Shown here piece after piece: positions 28,486-37,132 of a stretch of DNA of 64,000 nt. A program made the position numbers and the translations under genes. The notes under the pieces were generated by a model that saw nothing but the letters and a program-made list of their open reading frames with translations, ran no database searches and was not told where the DNA came from. The stretch is from Devosia sp. 2618 (lineage in GTDB: Bacteria > Pseudomonadota > Alphaproteobacteria > Rhizobiales > Devosiaceae), in the NCBI RefSeq assembly GCF_040546815.1, contig NZ_JBEPOO010000001.1, positions 3,038,001-3,102,000 of the forward strand, written 5' to 3'. Positions within the stretch are counted from its first letter, which is position 1. Each line of letters begins with the position of its first letter.

Positions 28486-29394
28486 TCAGGCGCGCATCTT
28501 CTCGCGCGAGGTGGTCTTGGAACGCAGGCCTGGCAGGCCCAGCGTCACCAGCACAAACAGCGCCGTAGCCAGTTTGAGGTCGCTTGGCTGGAGGCCAATC
28601 GAGAGGCCCAGCGAAACGAGCTGGTAATAGACGAAGGCGCCGATCACAGGGGCCAGCAGCTGGCGGGTGACAGTATGCTTGCCGACAATGGTCTCGCCGA
28701 TCACCAGCGAGGCAAGGCCGTTGATCAGCACGCCCAGACCCATGCCGATATCGGCATAGCCCTGCAACTGCACGATCAGCGCGCCGCCCAGTGCCGTCAT
28801 GGCATTGGCAATGGCAAGGCCGGCAATGGTGTAGGTCCACACATTGATGCCCAGCGATGGCGCGAGATCGGGATTGACGCCAACGACGCGCAAAGCAGCA
28901 CCGGCCTGCGTGGTGAGGAACCAGCGCAGCGCCAGCAGCGTCAGAACCACCAGCACGCCGAACACCACGATCTGCATCCAGACTGTCGTAACAATACCGG
29001 GGTGGATCATGTCAAAGACATTGTCGGCGTTGAACAGCGCGGCGTTGGACTTGCCCAGGATGCGCAGGTTGATGCTGTAAAGGCCGGTGAAAACGAGAAT
29101 ACCGGCCAGCAGCGAATTGATGCCGAAGCGCAGATGGATCAGCGCGGTTGCAGCGCCGGCCAAACCACCGGCGGCAATCGCCACCAGCGTCGCAAGGATC
29201 GGGTTGTAGCCCGCCAGCAGCAGCGCCGCGCAGACGCAGCCGCCCAGTGGAAACGAGCCTTCGCTGGTCAGATCGGGAAAGCTGATCAGCCGGAACGGGA
29301 TCATGATGCCCAGAACCAGGAACGAATAGACCAGGCTCTGCGAGAAGGTGACGGGCACCAGATTGAAATAAGCCGAGAGAATTTCCATTGGCAC
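28486..29394 (-). CDS. ABC transporter permease, TrpY-like (COG4120 type)
   Basis: A 302-residue inner-membrane protein with about eight hydrophobic segments, in the branched-chain-permease superfamily but of the group paired with COG1101 ATPases and COG2984 binding proteins. Recognisable parts are IPFRLISFPDLTSEGSFPLGG and RVVGVNPDLAPSLGINV. It starts at GTG 29394, abutting the stop of the ATPase gene, or at ATG 29388. A 135-nt gap separates it from the monooxygenase gene downstream. Confidence 0.9.
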   Translation of the reverse strand: MPMEILSAYFNLVPVTFSQSLVYSFLVLGIMIPFRLISFPDLTSEGSFPLGGCVCAALLLAGYNPILATLVAIAAGGLAGAATALIHLRFGINSLLAGILVFTGLYSINLRILGKSNAALFNADNVFDMIHPGIVTTVWMQIVVFGVLVVLTLLALRWFLTTQAGAALRVVGVNPDLAPSLGINVWTYTIAGLAIANAMTALGGALIVQLQGYADIGMGLGVLINGLASLVIGETIVGKHTVTRQLLAPVIGAFVYYQLVSLGLSIGLQPSDLKLATALFVLVTLGLPGLRSKTTSREKMRA

Positions 29395-30234
29395 CTAGAC
29401 TCCGAGCAACATGCGGTCGTTGTCGATCTTGAATTTTTCAACCAGATCGGCGGGCGTGAGGCTCTGCTTTTCGGCCCCGGAGATATCGAGCTTGATCTTG
29501 CCGGCATCCATCATGATGAGCCGGTTTCCGGTCTCGATGGCCTGCCGCATATTGTGCGTGACCATCAGCGTGGTGAGGCCATTGGCGGCCACGGTGCGCA
29601 GGGTCGCTTCCATGACGCGATCGGCGGTGCGCGGATCGAGCGCTGCAGTGTGCTCGTCGAGCAGCAGCAGCTTTGGCTTGGAGAGCGCAGCCATCACCAG
29701 CGACAGCGCCTGACGCTGGCCACCGGAGAGGCTCGCGACAACGGTTTCCAGACGATCTTCAAGCCCGAGCTGCAGTTCGGCCAGCTGGGTACGGTAGAAG
29801 TCACGGCGCGATGCGGCGATCAGTTGGGCAAAGCCGTGCCCCTTGCCGCGCCGTTCGGCCAGAGCGAGGTTTTCCTTGATGGTCATGGCGGCGGCGGTGC
29901 CCAGCATCGGGTCCTGGAACACGCGGGTCACAAGGCCTGCGCGCTTGTGTGGCGCCAGCTTGGTAATGTCTTTTCCATCCAGAACGATGGTGCCGGAATC
30001 GACGGGGAAAGCCCCGGCAATCGCATTGAGCAGGGTCGATTTACCCGCGCCATTGCTACCAATGACAACGATGAAATCGCCTTTTGCAAAGGTCACGTCG
30101 ATGCCGTCGAGCGCGGGGCGTCCACCGGGCAGGCCGGTGGCAAAGGTCTTGCGGAGCCCGGTGCAGGTCAGCAGAGGCGCGGATGTCCGCGCCTCCGTTC
30201 CATGAGCGGTCGCTTGGCTCACTTGATGATCCAT
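29395..30234 (-). CDS. ABC transporter ATP-binding protein, TrpZ-like (COG1101 type)
   Basis: A 279-residue single-domain ATPase with Walker A GSNGAGKST (about 59-67), signature LSGGQRQALSL, Walker B LLLDEHTAALDP and the H-loop His in MVTHNMRQ. Walker B ends in DEH where most families have DEP; this is common in the COG1101 group. The start ATG overlaps the end of the binding-protein gene by 16 nt. Confidence 0.92.
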   Translation of the reverse strand: MDHQVSQATAHGTEARTSAPLLTCTGLRKTFATGLPGGRPALDGIDVTFAKGDFIVVIGSNGAGKSTLLNAIAGAFPVDSGTIVLDGKDITKLAPHKRAGLVTRVFQDPMLGTAAAMTIKENLALAERRGKGHGFAQLIAASRRDFYRTQLAELQLGLEDRLETVVASLSGGQRQALSLVMAALSKPKLLLLDEHTAALDPRTADRVMEATLRTVAANGLTTLMVTHNMRQAIETGNRLIMMDAGKIKLDISGAEKQSLTPADLVEKFKIDNDRMLLGV

Positions 30235-31192
30235 GGGCTGTCTTTGAGCGCCTCTGGCAGGGTCAGGCCAACTGCTTCGAGACCCTTGACGCTGACCAGC
30301 GATTCAAAATCGTCGGGCTGGGGCACATAGGTCGCGATATCGGCAGGCTTTTCGCCCTTGAGGATACGGTCGGCGATGTCGGCCGCGTGCTCGCCATTCT
30401 TCTTGTAGGAAATGGCGTGGAAGCCAGCCAGCTGGTCCTTGAGTTCGGCGGAATAGACCGAGTTGAACAGCGGCAGCTTGATGCGCTGGGCGGTCTGGGC
30501 CACCACGGGCACGGCGGTCTGGACGATGTTGGACTGGATCAGGAAGATCGCATCGACCTTGCCGGCAAAGCTCTGCACGCGCTGTGGCAGGTCATTGGCG
30601 TTATCGACCGGCACAGCAACGATCTCGATACCGGCTTCGGCAGCGGCTTCGTTGATCAGCTTGATATTGGTCGCGTCATTGTCTTCGCCTGGGTTGAACA
30701 GGGTGCCGACGGTCTTGAGGTTTGGGATGACGGCCTTGAGGAAAGCTAGCGATGCCTTGAAGTCTGGCAGCATGGCAGCGCCGGTGCTGAATGCGGAACC
30801 GTGTTCCCAATCGGGCACGATACCGGCAACGACGGGGTCAACCACAGCGCCGAACACGATCGGGATGGACTTGTCGGTGATGCCGCGCACGGCAGCCTGA
30901 TTGAGGCCGGTGGTGATTGCAAAGATCAGGTCGGGATGCTTGGCTTCGACCTGCTGCAGCACCTGTGGAATGAGGCTGCGGTCGAAATTGGCATGCTGGA
31001 AGTCATAGGTGACATCGGTGCCTTCGACATAACCGAGTTCGGTCATGCGGTCCTTGAAGCCCTGGGCGGTTTCCATCAGGGCAGGATGTTCGCCAAAGCT
31101 GGCGATAGCGATGCTTTTTTTGGCTGAGCGAGGGCCATGGTGGTGCCCGCAGCCAGCGCGACGGCAGTCAGAAGCAGTCTCTTGAGCAGCAT
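30219..31192 (-). CDS. ABC transporter substrate-binding protein, TrpX-like (COG2984), frameshifted in a poly-A run
   Basis: The mature part reads without interruption from about 31100 to 30219: SIAIASFGEHPALMETAQGFKDRM, VEAKHPDLIFAITTGLNQAAV, IPIVFGAVVDPV, DAIFLIQSNIVQT. It is a COG2984 periplasmic binding protein of the tryptophan/tyrosine-type transporters. The signal peptide (ATG 31192: MLLKRLLLTAVALAAGTTMALAQ) is intact but in another frame. The switch falls in a run of seven A (coding strand, 31115-31121); eight A would restore a 324-residue protein. Either the run was miscounted, the gene is broken, or slippage makes some protein. Without correction only an unexported form starting at ATG 31076 could be made. 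Confidence 0.85.
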
Positions 31193-31218
31193 TTTTAAGG
31201 TATCCGGAGGGTTTCTAG

Positions 31219-32214
31219 TCAGACGTCTGGCGCAGAGCGCCAGTTGGCACGGGCTACGCGCAGGAAGTTTTCTCCCAGCACGCCCTTTATGGAGCTGTCG
31301 TCATAGCCAAGGCGGATCAGCGCCTCGACCAGATCAGGCAGGATTTCGGGTTTGACGTCGTCCCAGGGCGGACGCGGATAACCGCGCTGCGCCATCATCG
31401 GGCCGGAGTCGTAAAGCTTGGTCATGAAGGCTTGGTAGAACACCACATCGAGCCCCAGCCCGACATGATCGGGACCGACCAGCTGGACGGCATGATCGAT
31501 ATGGCGGACCAGCGGTTCGAGCCCCGAGCTGTTGTCGTCGGAGAGGAATGCGCCAATCGAATTGATGCCCACCACACCACCGCGCTCGGCCAGAGCCTTG
31601 ACCTGTTCGTCGGTGACATTGCGCTCGTGATCCTTGAGCGCCCGCATGCTGGAATGGGAAATGACGATCGGCTTTTCCGACAGCGCAATCATATCGAGGC
31701 TGGTGCGGATTCCGGCATGGGAGGCATCGAGCAGCATGCCGCAGCGATTGGCTTCGGCCACAAAGGCGCGGCCCAGCATGGAGAGACCCGCGTCAGACGG
31801 TTCGTGGCACCCATCACCGAGCGGATTGCGGCTGTTATAGGCCAGGATCAGCCAGCGGATGCCCAGCCGATACCAGCTGTCGATCAGCGCGGGCTCATAG
31901 CCGAGCGGCCCTGCCCCTTGCAGGTGAAAGCTGATGGCCATCTTGCCCTCGGTCTTGATACGGGCAATGTCATCGACCGTATCGACGATGCCATAGCGGT
32001 CCGACTGGCGTTCGATCCAGCGGCGCTGCTGGGCAAAATGCTTGAGCGTTGGTTCGGGCTTGTCCCAGTCGGCGCCGATGGTCAGCGAGGTGAAGGAAAA
32101 GCCTGACGCCTTGAAGCGCTCCAGCATTTGCGGGCCTTCATCGAGGCATTCGGGCGTCCAGCCAACAACACTTTCCCAGACGATGGACTGTTCGATCAGA
32201 TCTTTGGCGGACAT
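31219..32214 (-). CDS. M19 membrane-dipeptidase family protein, divergent metal site
   Basis: The 331-residue protein is a TIM-barrel peptidase M19 homologue: ISFHLQGAGPLG, RLGIRWLILAYNSRNPLGDGC, LLDASHAGIRTS (His166), VISHSSMRAL (His187) and DHVGLGLDVVF. The N-terminal HxD metal pair of renal dipeptidase is replaced by W13-E14-S15, and the bridging Glu by Gln99, so it belongs to a subgroup with a reduced or altered metal site. It may not be a classical dipeptidase. It lies 3 nt from the oxidase gene and upstream of the TrpX-like transporter, so it probably processes the same substrate. Confidence 0.87.
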   Translation of the reverse strand: MSAKDLIEQSIVWESVVGWTPECLDEGPQMLERFKASGFSFTSLTIGADWDKPEPTLKHFAQQRRWIERQSDRYGIVDTVDDIARIKTEGKMAISFHLQGAGPLGYEPALIDSWYRLGIRWLILAYNSRNPLGDGCHEPSDAGLSMLGRAFVAEANRCGMLLDASHAGIRTSLDMIALSEKPIVISHSSMRALKDHERNVTDEQVKALAERGGVVGINSIGAFLSDDNSSGLEPLVRHIDHAVQLVGPDHVGLGLDVVFYQAFMTKLYDSGPMMAQRGYPRPPWDDVKPEILPDLVEALIRLGYDDSSIKGVLGENFLRVARANWRSAPDV

Positions 32215-32217
32215 GTC

Positions 32218-33393
32218 TCAGGCTCCAATGGCAAAGCGCGACAGGGAAAAGGCGGATAGGTCGATATCGCTCTTGCCAGCCGTCATGCACTGCGCGGCGG
32301 CCTCGCCGATGGCGGCCGAATGCTTGAAGCCATGGCCCGAGCATGGCGAGACGATCAGGATGCGATCATCGTCGGGGTGCCAATCGATGACAAAGGCGCT
32401 GTCTGGCGTCGCGGTATAGATGCAGGTCACGGCCTGTCGGCGTTGCGCCGAAATGCCCTTGATGCGCGGCTCAAGATGGCGGGCGAACTTGGCGGCCGAG
32501 AATTCTTCGGGCACGACACGATCCATGGTGTCAGGATCAATCGCTGCGCCATAATTCTCGTCGGCAATCTTGATCGCGCCCAGCCCACCGATTTCGGGGA
32601 AGCCATAAAAGAAGTCGTCTGCGCTTTCGCCATGCGGCCAGATAAAGCAGGGGCCATTGGCCCAGGTCTTGTTCCACTCCGGTTCGATATCGAACCAGTG
32701 CATGGTCTGGCGCGTCGGCTGCAGGATCGGGGTAAACCGTTCATCAAGCAGGCCAGCCGCACCGGCGCCTGCCGCAAGGATCAGCTTTTTGGCGCGGATC
32801 TCGCCGGTCTCGGTGCGCAGGGTAATGCCGTCGGCATCGCGCTCGATGGACAGCACATTGGTATTGCGCGCGATGTGGCCGCCCAGTTCTTCGCCCAGCT
32901 TCAACTGCGCCGACACGCAGCGCTCGGGTTCGACATAACCGGCGCCCGGCTCGAAATAGCCGATCTCGTCATCGCTGACGCCAAACTGAGGAAAGCGCGC
33001 ACGAATGGCTTCGGCGGACAGCACTTCGTGGGGAATACCGAAACGTTCAGCAGCAGCGCGGGTACGCTGGATAAAGCCGGTGCGACCGGGCCGTTCCACC
33101 GCATCGTCTTCGCGTGAGATGATCAGGCACCCGACCTCATGCAATAGGCTCGTATCGGTACTCGTCTCAAGCTCGCGCCAGATGGCGTGGCTGCGCTGCA
33201 CCAGCGGCACATAGGCCATGCCTTCGCCAATCGCCTGACGGGTGATACGGCTTTCGCCATGGGTCGAGCCAAGGGCGTGTGGCGGGTCATAGCGGTCGAT
33301 ACCGATGACGTTCACGCCGCGCTGAGCCAGTTGATAAAACGCAGCGCTGCCCATCGCGCCGAGCCCCAGCACGGCCGTTTCGAACACACCCAT
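32218..33393 (-). CDS. Sarcosine oxidase/N-methyl-L-tryptophan oxidase-like flavoenzyme
   Basis: A 391-residue FAD oxidase of the MSOX/MTOX family. It has the N-terminal Rossmann motif VLGLGAMGSAAFYQLA, GSTHGESRITR, and the covalent-flavin cysteine in VTCIYTATPDSAFVIDWHP (about Cys324), followed by CSGHGFKHSAAIGE. It should oxidatively demethylate or deaminate a secondary amino acid, giving aldehyde and hydrogen peroxide. The second of two adjacent ATGs (33393) is better spaced from GGGG. It is the first gene of the cluster running to 25827. Confidence 0.9.
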   Translation of the reverse strand: MGVFETAVLGLGAMGSAAFYQLAQRGVNVIGIDRYDPPHALGSTHGESRITRQAIGEGMAYVPLVQRSHAIWRELETSTDTSLLHEVGCLIISREDDAVERPGRTGFIQRTRAAAERFGIPHEVLSAEAIRARFPQFGVSDDEIGYFEPGAGYVEPERCVSAQLKLGEELGGHIARNTNVLSIERDADGITLRTETGEIRAKKLILAAGAGAAGLLDERFTPILQPTRQTMHWFDIEPEWNKTWANGPCFIWPHGESADDFFYGFPEIGGLGAIKIADENYGAAIDPDTMDRVVPEEFSAAKFARHLEPRIKGISAQRRQAVTCIYTATPDSAFVIDWHPDDDRILIVSPCSGHGFKHSAAIGEAAAQCMTAGKSDIDLSAFSLSRFAIGA

Positions 33394-33396
33394 CAT

Positions 33397-34072
33397 AGTC
33401 CCCTATTCACGGTGCCCCAGCGCCGAAATGCGGCTGCAACATAGAGAGCACCATGGCCGTTGGTATAGGTCTAAAGTTTCAACTTACGCTCTGAATAGAG
33501 ATGAAAATTCCAACCAAGCCCAACGCCCCTCCGGCCCATATCGCGCCACAGGAAACGGAAAACGTCAATAGTATTTTTTAGCGTGAATTTTTAAGTGCGA
33601 AGCAATTCGTACTATTTTTGAGCCACAAAATAGTACGAATTGCTACATATTGCAGTTTGTGCGAATTCTACTCACAACGCCCATTTCAGCGGCAATCTCA
33701 GCCCGGGATAGTCCAACGCTCTCAAAGCGCACTCTGGCACCACCGGCGTGAGACCGAGCCAGCCCCTTTTCCTATGGCAACGGCGAGACCTTTTTCGAGC
33801 AACCGATTCACCCCTGCCAAGCGTCAGCCAAGACGCGCAAGCACACAGCGTCCGCTTTCGAGGTTATAGCACTTCCAACACCCGACCCAACGCTTAGCAA
33901 AGAATGTCCGTCGAAACACCTCATCGGAGTCGAATGCTCTTGAGTGGCGGGGTGGGCGAAACGGATTTCTCTCTGCGCTTGCTGGCTGGGAAGATGATCT
34001 AATCTCGACAATTTCAGTCGCGGATTACATAGAATATATTTCCAACTTATCTTTGATTGAGCAGGACCGCTT
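33397..34072. other. AT-rich divergent intergenic region
   Basis: These 676 bases lie between the oxidase gene (minus) and metN (plus) and should hold promoters for both. The middle is AT-richer than its surroundings and contains the inverted repeat listed separately. On the minus strand, around 33690-33760, the reading FESVGLSRAEIAAEMGVV looks like a helix-turn-helix scrap but ends at a nearby stop and has no gene around it. I found no SAM riboswitch upstream of metN. Confidence 0.5.
33601..33644. repeat. 18-bp perfect inverted repeat
   Basis: AGCAATTCGTACTATTTT (33601-33618) and its exact complement (33627-33644) flank the 8-nt spacer TGAGCCAC. It is AT-rich, unlike the G/C hairpins elsewhere, and sits between divergent genes. 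It could be an operator for a dimer or tetramer, or a remnant end of a mobile element. A related GTGCGAATTC lies 16 nt further right. Confidence 0.75.
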
Positions 34073-35119
34073 TTGACCGCCGCACTTATTTCCTTGAACA
34101 AGGCCACGAAATCCTTTGGGCAGGGGGAGGCGCGCATAGCAGCGGTCGACCATGTCGATCTGTCCGTTGAACGCGGGCAGATTTTTGGCGTGATCGGTCA
34201 CAGCGGGGCGGGCAAGAGCACACTGATCCGCCTGCTCAACGGGCTGGAGCGCGCCGATAGCGGCGAAGTGCGGGTCGCCGGGCTCGATCTTTCCAGCATC
34301 GATCAGGCTGCCTTGCGAAAGGCGCGGCTCAAGATCGGCATGATCTTCCAGCATTTCAATCTCCTCTGGTCGCGTACCGTCGCGCAGAACATTGCCTTTG
34401 CGCTCGAAATTGCGGGCATCGACAAGGCGACCATCAAGACCCGCGTCAGCGAACTGATCGGCCTTGTTGGCCTTGAAGGCCGCGAACATGCCTATCCGTC
34501 ACAATTGAGCGGCGGCCAGAAGCAGCGCGTCGGCATTGCCCGCGCCTTGGCCAATCATCCAGACGTGCTGCTCTGCGATGAGGCCACTTCGGCGCTCGAT
34601 CCGGAAACCACCGACGCGATCCTCGACCTGCTGTCCGACATCAATCGGCGGCTGGGCCTCACCATCGTGCTGATCACCCATGAAATGCATGTGGTGCGCC
34701 GCATTTGCGATCAGGTGGCGGTGATGGAAGTGGGCAAGGTGGTCGAAACCGGCCCGGCCAAGGCCGTGTTCGCCCAGCCGCAGGCTGAAGTCACCAAGCG
34801 CTTCGTGCGCCAGATTTCGAGCGCCGACAGCATTGATGGCGCCTTCGATCCGTCCGAAGTCGGCTCTGTCGATGGCACGCTGATCAAGCTGGTCTATGTC
34901 GGCCCGCTGGCGCGCCAGCCTGTGCTGGCCGATGCCATTCGCCATTTCGATCTGCCGATCAACATCGTGCATGGCCGCGTCAGCCGCACCCGCGATGCCG
35001 CCATTGGCGAGCTCTATGTCGAAGTCCCCGCCGAAGGCGAAGCGCTCGATGCGCTGCTGGCCTATCTGGGCGAACGCGACATTGTCTCCGAGATTATCCG
35101 TGGAGGGAGCGCATCATGA
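34073..35119 (+). CDS. metN: Methionine ABC transporter ATP-binding protein MetN
   Basis: A 348-residue ATPase with Walker A GHSGAGKST (about 42-50), signature LSGGQKQRVGIARAL, Walker B LLCDEATSALDP and a C-terminal NIL regulatory domain (about 265-345) that senses methionine. DEA in Walker B is the usual MetN form. The start is a TTG at 34073 preceded by GCAGGA; no ATG fits. With metI and metQ it makes a complete D/L-methionine importer. Confidence 0.96.
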   Translation: MTAALISLNKATKSFGQGEARIAAVDHVDLSVERGQIFGVIGHSGAGKSTLIRLLNGLERADSGEVRVAGLDLSSIDQAALRKARLKIGMIFQHFNLLWSRTVAQNIAFALEIAGIDKATIKTRVSELIGLVGLEGREHAYPSQLSGGQKQRVGIARALANHPDVLLCDEATSALDPETTDAILDLLSDINRRLGLTIVLITHEMHVVRRICDQVAVMEVGKVVETGPAKAVFAQPQAEVTKRFVRQISSADSIDGAFDPSEVGSVDGTLIKLVYVGPLARQPVLADAIRHFDLPINIVHGRVSRTRDAAIGELYVEVPAEGEALDALLAYLGERDIVSEIIRGGSAS

Positions 35120-35784
35120 TCGAACTGCTGTTCCCAAACCTGCGCCTTGAGCAATTCTGGAAAGCCACGATCGACACGCTCTATATGGCGGGTCTCGCAG
35201 GCACCGCGACCTTTGTCCTGGGCCTTCTGATCGGCACGGTGCTGTTCCTCACCAGCCCCGGCCAGCTGCTGGCCAACAGGCTGGTTTATGGCGCGCTGTC
35301 GCTCGCTACCAATATCTTCAGGTCGATCCCCTTCATCATTCTGATCGTGCTGCTGATCCCGGTCACGCGCTTCCTGGTCGGCCGCATGCTGGGCGTCAAT
35401 GCCGCCCTGCCCGCGCTCGTCGTCGGCGCCGCGCCCTTTTATGCCCGCCTTGTGGAAATCGCGTTCCGCGAAGTGTCCAAGGGCGTCATCGAAGCCACCC
35501 GTTCGATGGGCGGTGGCATCGGCACGATCATCTTCAAGGTTCTCATTCCTGAAGCGGGCCCCGGCCTTGCTTCCGGTCTCACCGTCACCCTGATTTCCCT
35601 TGTCGGCTACACAGCCATGGCAGGAGTGATCGGCGCCGGTGGGCTTGGCCATCTGGCCTATCTCGAAGGCTTCCAGCGCAACAATGGCGACGTCACGCTG
35701 GCAGCCACCGGAATGGTTCTCGTCATCGTCTTTGCGATTCAGTTCGTGGGCGACCTGGCGACCCGAAAACTCGACAAACGTTAA
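35116..35784 (+). CDS. metI: Methionine ABC transporter permease MetI
   Basis: The 222-residue inner-membrane permease has five hydrophobic segments and the MetI motifs FRSIPFIILIVLLIP, EVSKGVIEATRSMGGG and ISLVGYTAMAGVIGAGGLG. Its ATG overlaps the metN stop by 4 nt (ATGA). Length is typical. Confidence 0.96.
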   Translation: MIELLFPNLRLEQFWKATIDTLYMAGLAGTATFVLGLLIGTVLFLTSPGQLLANRLVYGALSLATNIFRSIPFIILIVLLIPVTRFLVGRMLGVNAALPALVVGAAPFYARLVEIAFREVSKGVIEATRSMGGGIGTIIFKVLIPEAGPGLASGLTVTLISLVGYTAMAGVIGAGGLGHLAYLEGFQRNNGDVTLAATGMVLVIVFAIQFVGDLATRKLDKR

Positions 35785-35802
35785 AACCTGAAGGAGCCAC
35801 TC

Positions 35803-36612
35803 ATGGCAAAGACGACTATTCTCACAGCGGCGCTGCTTGCCTCGACCCTGCTGGCCGCACCCGCTTTCGCTCAGACCAAGCTGGTCGTTGGCGCATCCTA
35901 TGTGCCGCATGCCGAAATTCTCGAGCAGGCGGCGCCGATCCTGGCCAAGGAAGGCATCGAGCTCGAAATCATTCCATTCCAGGACTATATCCTGCCAAAC
36001 ACCGCGCTGGCTTCGGGCGAACTGGACGCGAACTATTTCCAGCACGTGCCATATCTGAACGAAGTTCTGAAAGACAATCCTGACTACCATTTCGTCAGCG
36101 CCGGCGCGATCCATGTCGAGCCAATCGGCCTTTACTCCAAGCGTTGGGACAGCCTGCAGGACCTGCCAGACAATGGCGAAGTGATCCTGCGTGACTCGGT
36201 TGCCGAAGAAGGCCGTATCCTGGCAATCTTCGTGCGCGAAGGCGTCGTCACCCTGCCAGAAGGCAAGGACGTTTACACCGCACGCGTCAGCGACATTGCC
36301 GGCAATCCAAAGAACCTGACGTTCAAGGCCGACGTTGAAGCCGCGCTTCTCGCCCAGGTGTACCTCAATGACGAAGCCGACGCCGTCGTCATCAATGCCA
36401 ACTACGCGCTCGATGCCGGTCTTAACCCAGTGACCGACCCGATCGCCGTCGAAAGCGCCGAGAATAACCCCTACGCCAACATCATCACCGTACGCGAAGG
36501 CGACGAAACCCGCCCAGAAATCGTCCGTCTGGTCGAAGTCCTGAAGTCCGAGCCAATCCGCAAGTTCATCGAAGAAAAGTACAAGGGCGCTGTGGTGCCC
36601 GTGGCCGAGTAA
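35803..36612 (+). CDS. metQ: Methionine-binding protein MetQ
   Basis: A 269-residue NLPA-family binding protein. The leader (TILTAALLASTLLAAPAFA) is cleaved after AFA with no lipobox Cys, so this MetQ is probably a free periplasmic protein rather than a lipoprotein. Family motifs include VPHAEILEQAAPILAKEGI, NTALASGELDANYFQHVPYL and VVINANYALDAGLNP. AAGGAG lies upstream. It ends the metNIQ operon and is followed by a hairpin at 36622-36649. Confidence 0.96.
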   Translation: MAKTTILTAALLASTLLAAPAFAQTKLVVGASYVPHAEILEQAAPILAKEGIELEIIPFQDYILPNTALASGELDANYFQHVPYLNEVLKDNPDYHFVSAGAIHVEPIGLYSKRWDSLQDLPDNGEVILRDSVAEEGRILAIFVREGVVTLPEGKDVYTARVSDIAGNPKNLTFKADVEAALLAQVYLNDEADAVVINANYALDAGLNPVTDPIAVESAENNPYANIITVREGDETRPEIVRLVEVLKSEPIRKFIEEKYKGAVVPVAE

Positions 36613-36621
36613 GAATGTGGG

Positions 36622-36649
36622 CATGGGCCGGTGTCACAACCGGCCCATG
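36622..36649 (+). terminator. Terminator-like stem-loop after metQ
   Basis: CATGGGCCGGT pairs perfectly with ACCGGCCCATG around GTCACA, 10 nt after the metQ stop. No U-run follows. The remaining bases to 37132 lie between convergent genes; short readings such as LAIGIAGVESGIGAAFF on the minus strand stop quickly and I assign no gene there. Confidence 0.7.
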
Positions 36650-37132
36650 GTTACGGCCGCGAGGATCGCGCTTCTCTAGGAAGTAGTGAAAATCAGCAAC
36701 TGCTTTATGTGGCAGCTGTTTGGCGCAAGGTTATTAGACAGGGCGCCTAAAAAACTCACTAGGCATCCACTACGGTCCACACATGCCAGGCAATAACTCA
36801 AGAGAATCTAACCACCGCCATTTCTACGCGCTCCTGCCGCGCAATCTGGTTCGCTTAAGCAGAGGCATGGTTGGTAAAAAATGCCGCGCCAATCCCGCTC
36901 TCAACGCCAGCGATGCCGATCGCAAGTAGACTTGTTCAATCGCGCTGTCGGCCATCAAGGTCTAGATCCAGGTGCTCGCGACAGTTCCGAACGCGTTAAG
37001 GCACAATGCAGATACGGGCCATGAAGCGCCCCAAACCTGACAATTTGAACATGGGGCTTATCCGCTAGATAGTTTGACATTCTATCAAATATCCAAGCAG
37101 GTTACGCCATCAACAGGGCCTTGCCCTGCGAT

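Noticed and set aside
27100..30330. A 1076-codon open frame on the plus strand across the monooxygenase and ABC genes
   Set aside because: It is antisense to several genes with clear family motifs, has His/Gln/Gly-rich random composition and no domain; GC-rich codon use opens such frames.
33618..33869. Short plus-strand reading in the gap before metN
   Set aside because: No ribosome site or family features; composition Arg/Ser/Pro-rich as in shadow frames.
33840..34072. Possible SAM riboswitch upstream of metN
   Set aside because: I looked for the conserved blocks of SAM-II-type leaders and found none.
35062..36624. A 520-codon minus-strand open frame opposite metI and metQ
   Set aside because: Composition is Asp/His/Gln-rich noise and the plus strand has unambiguous met genes.
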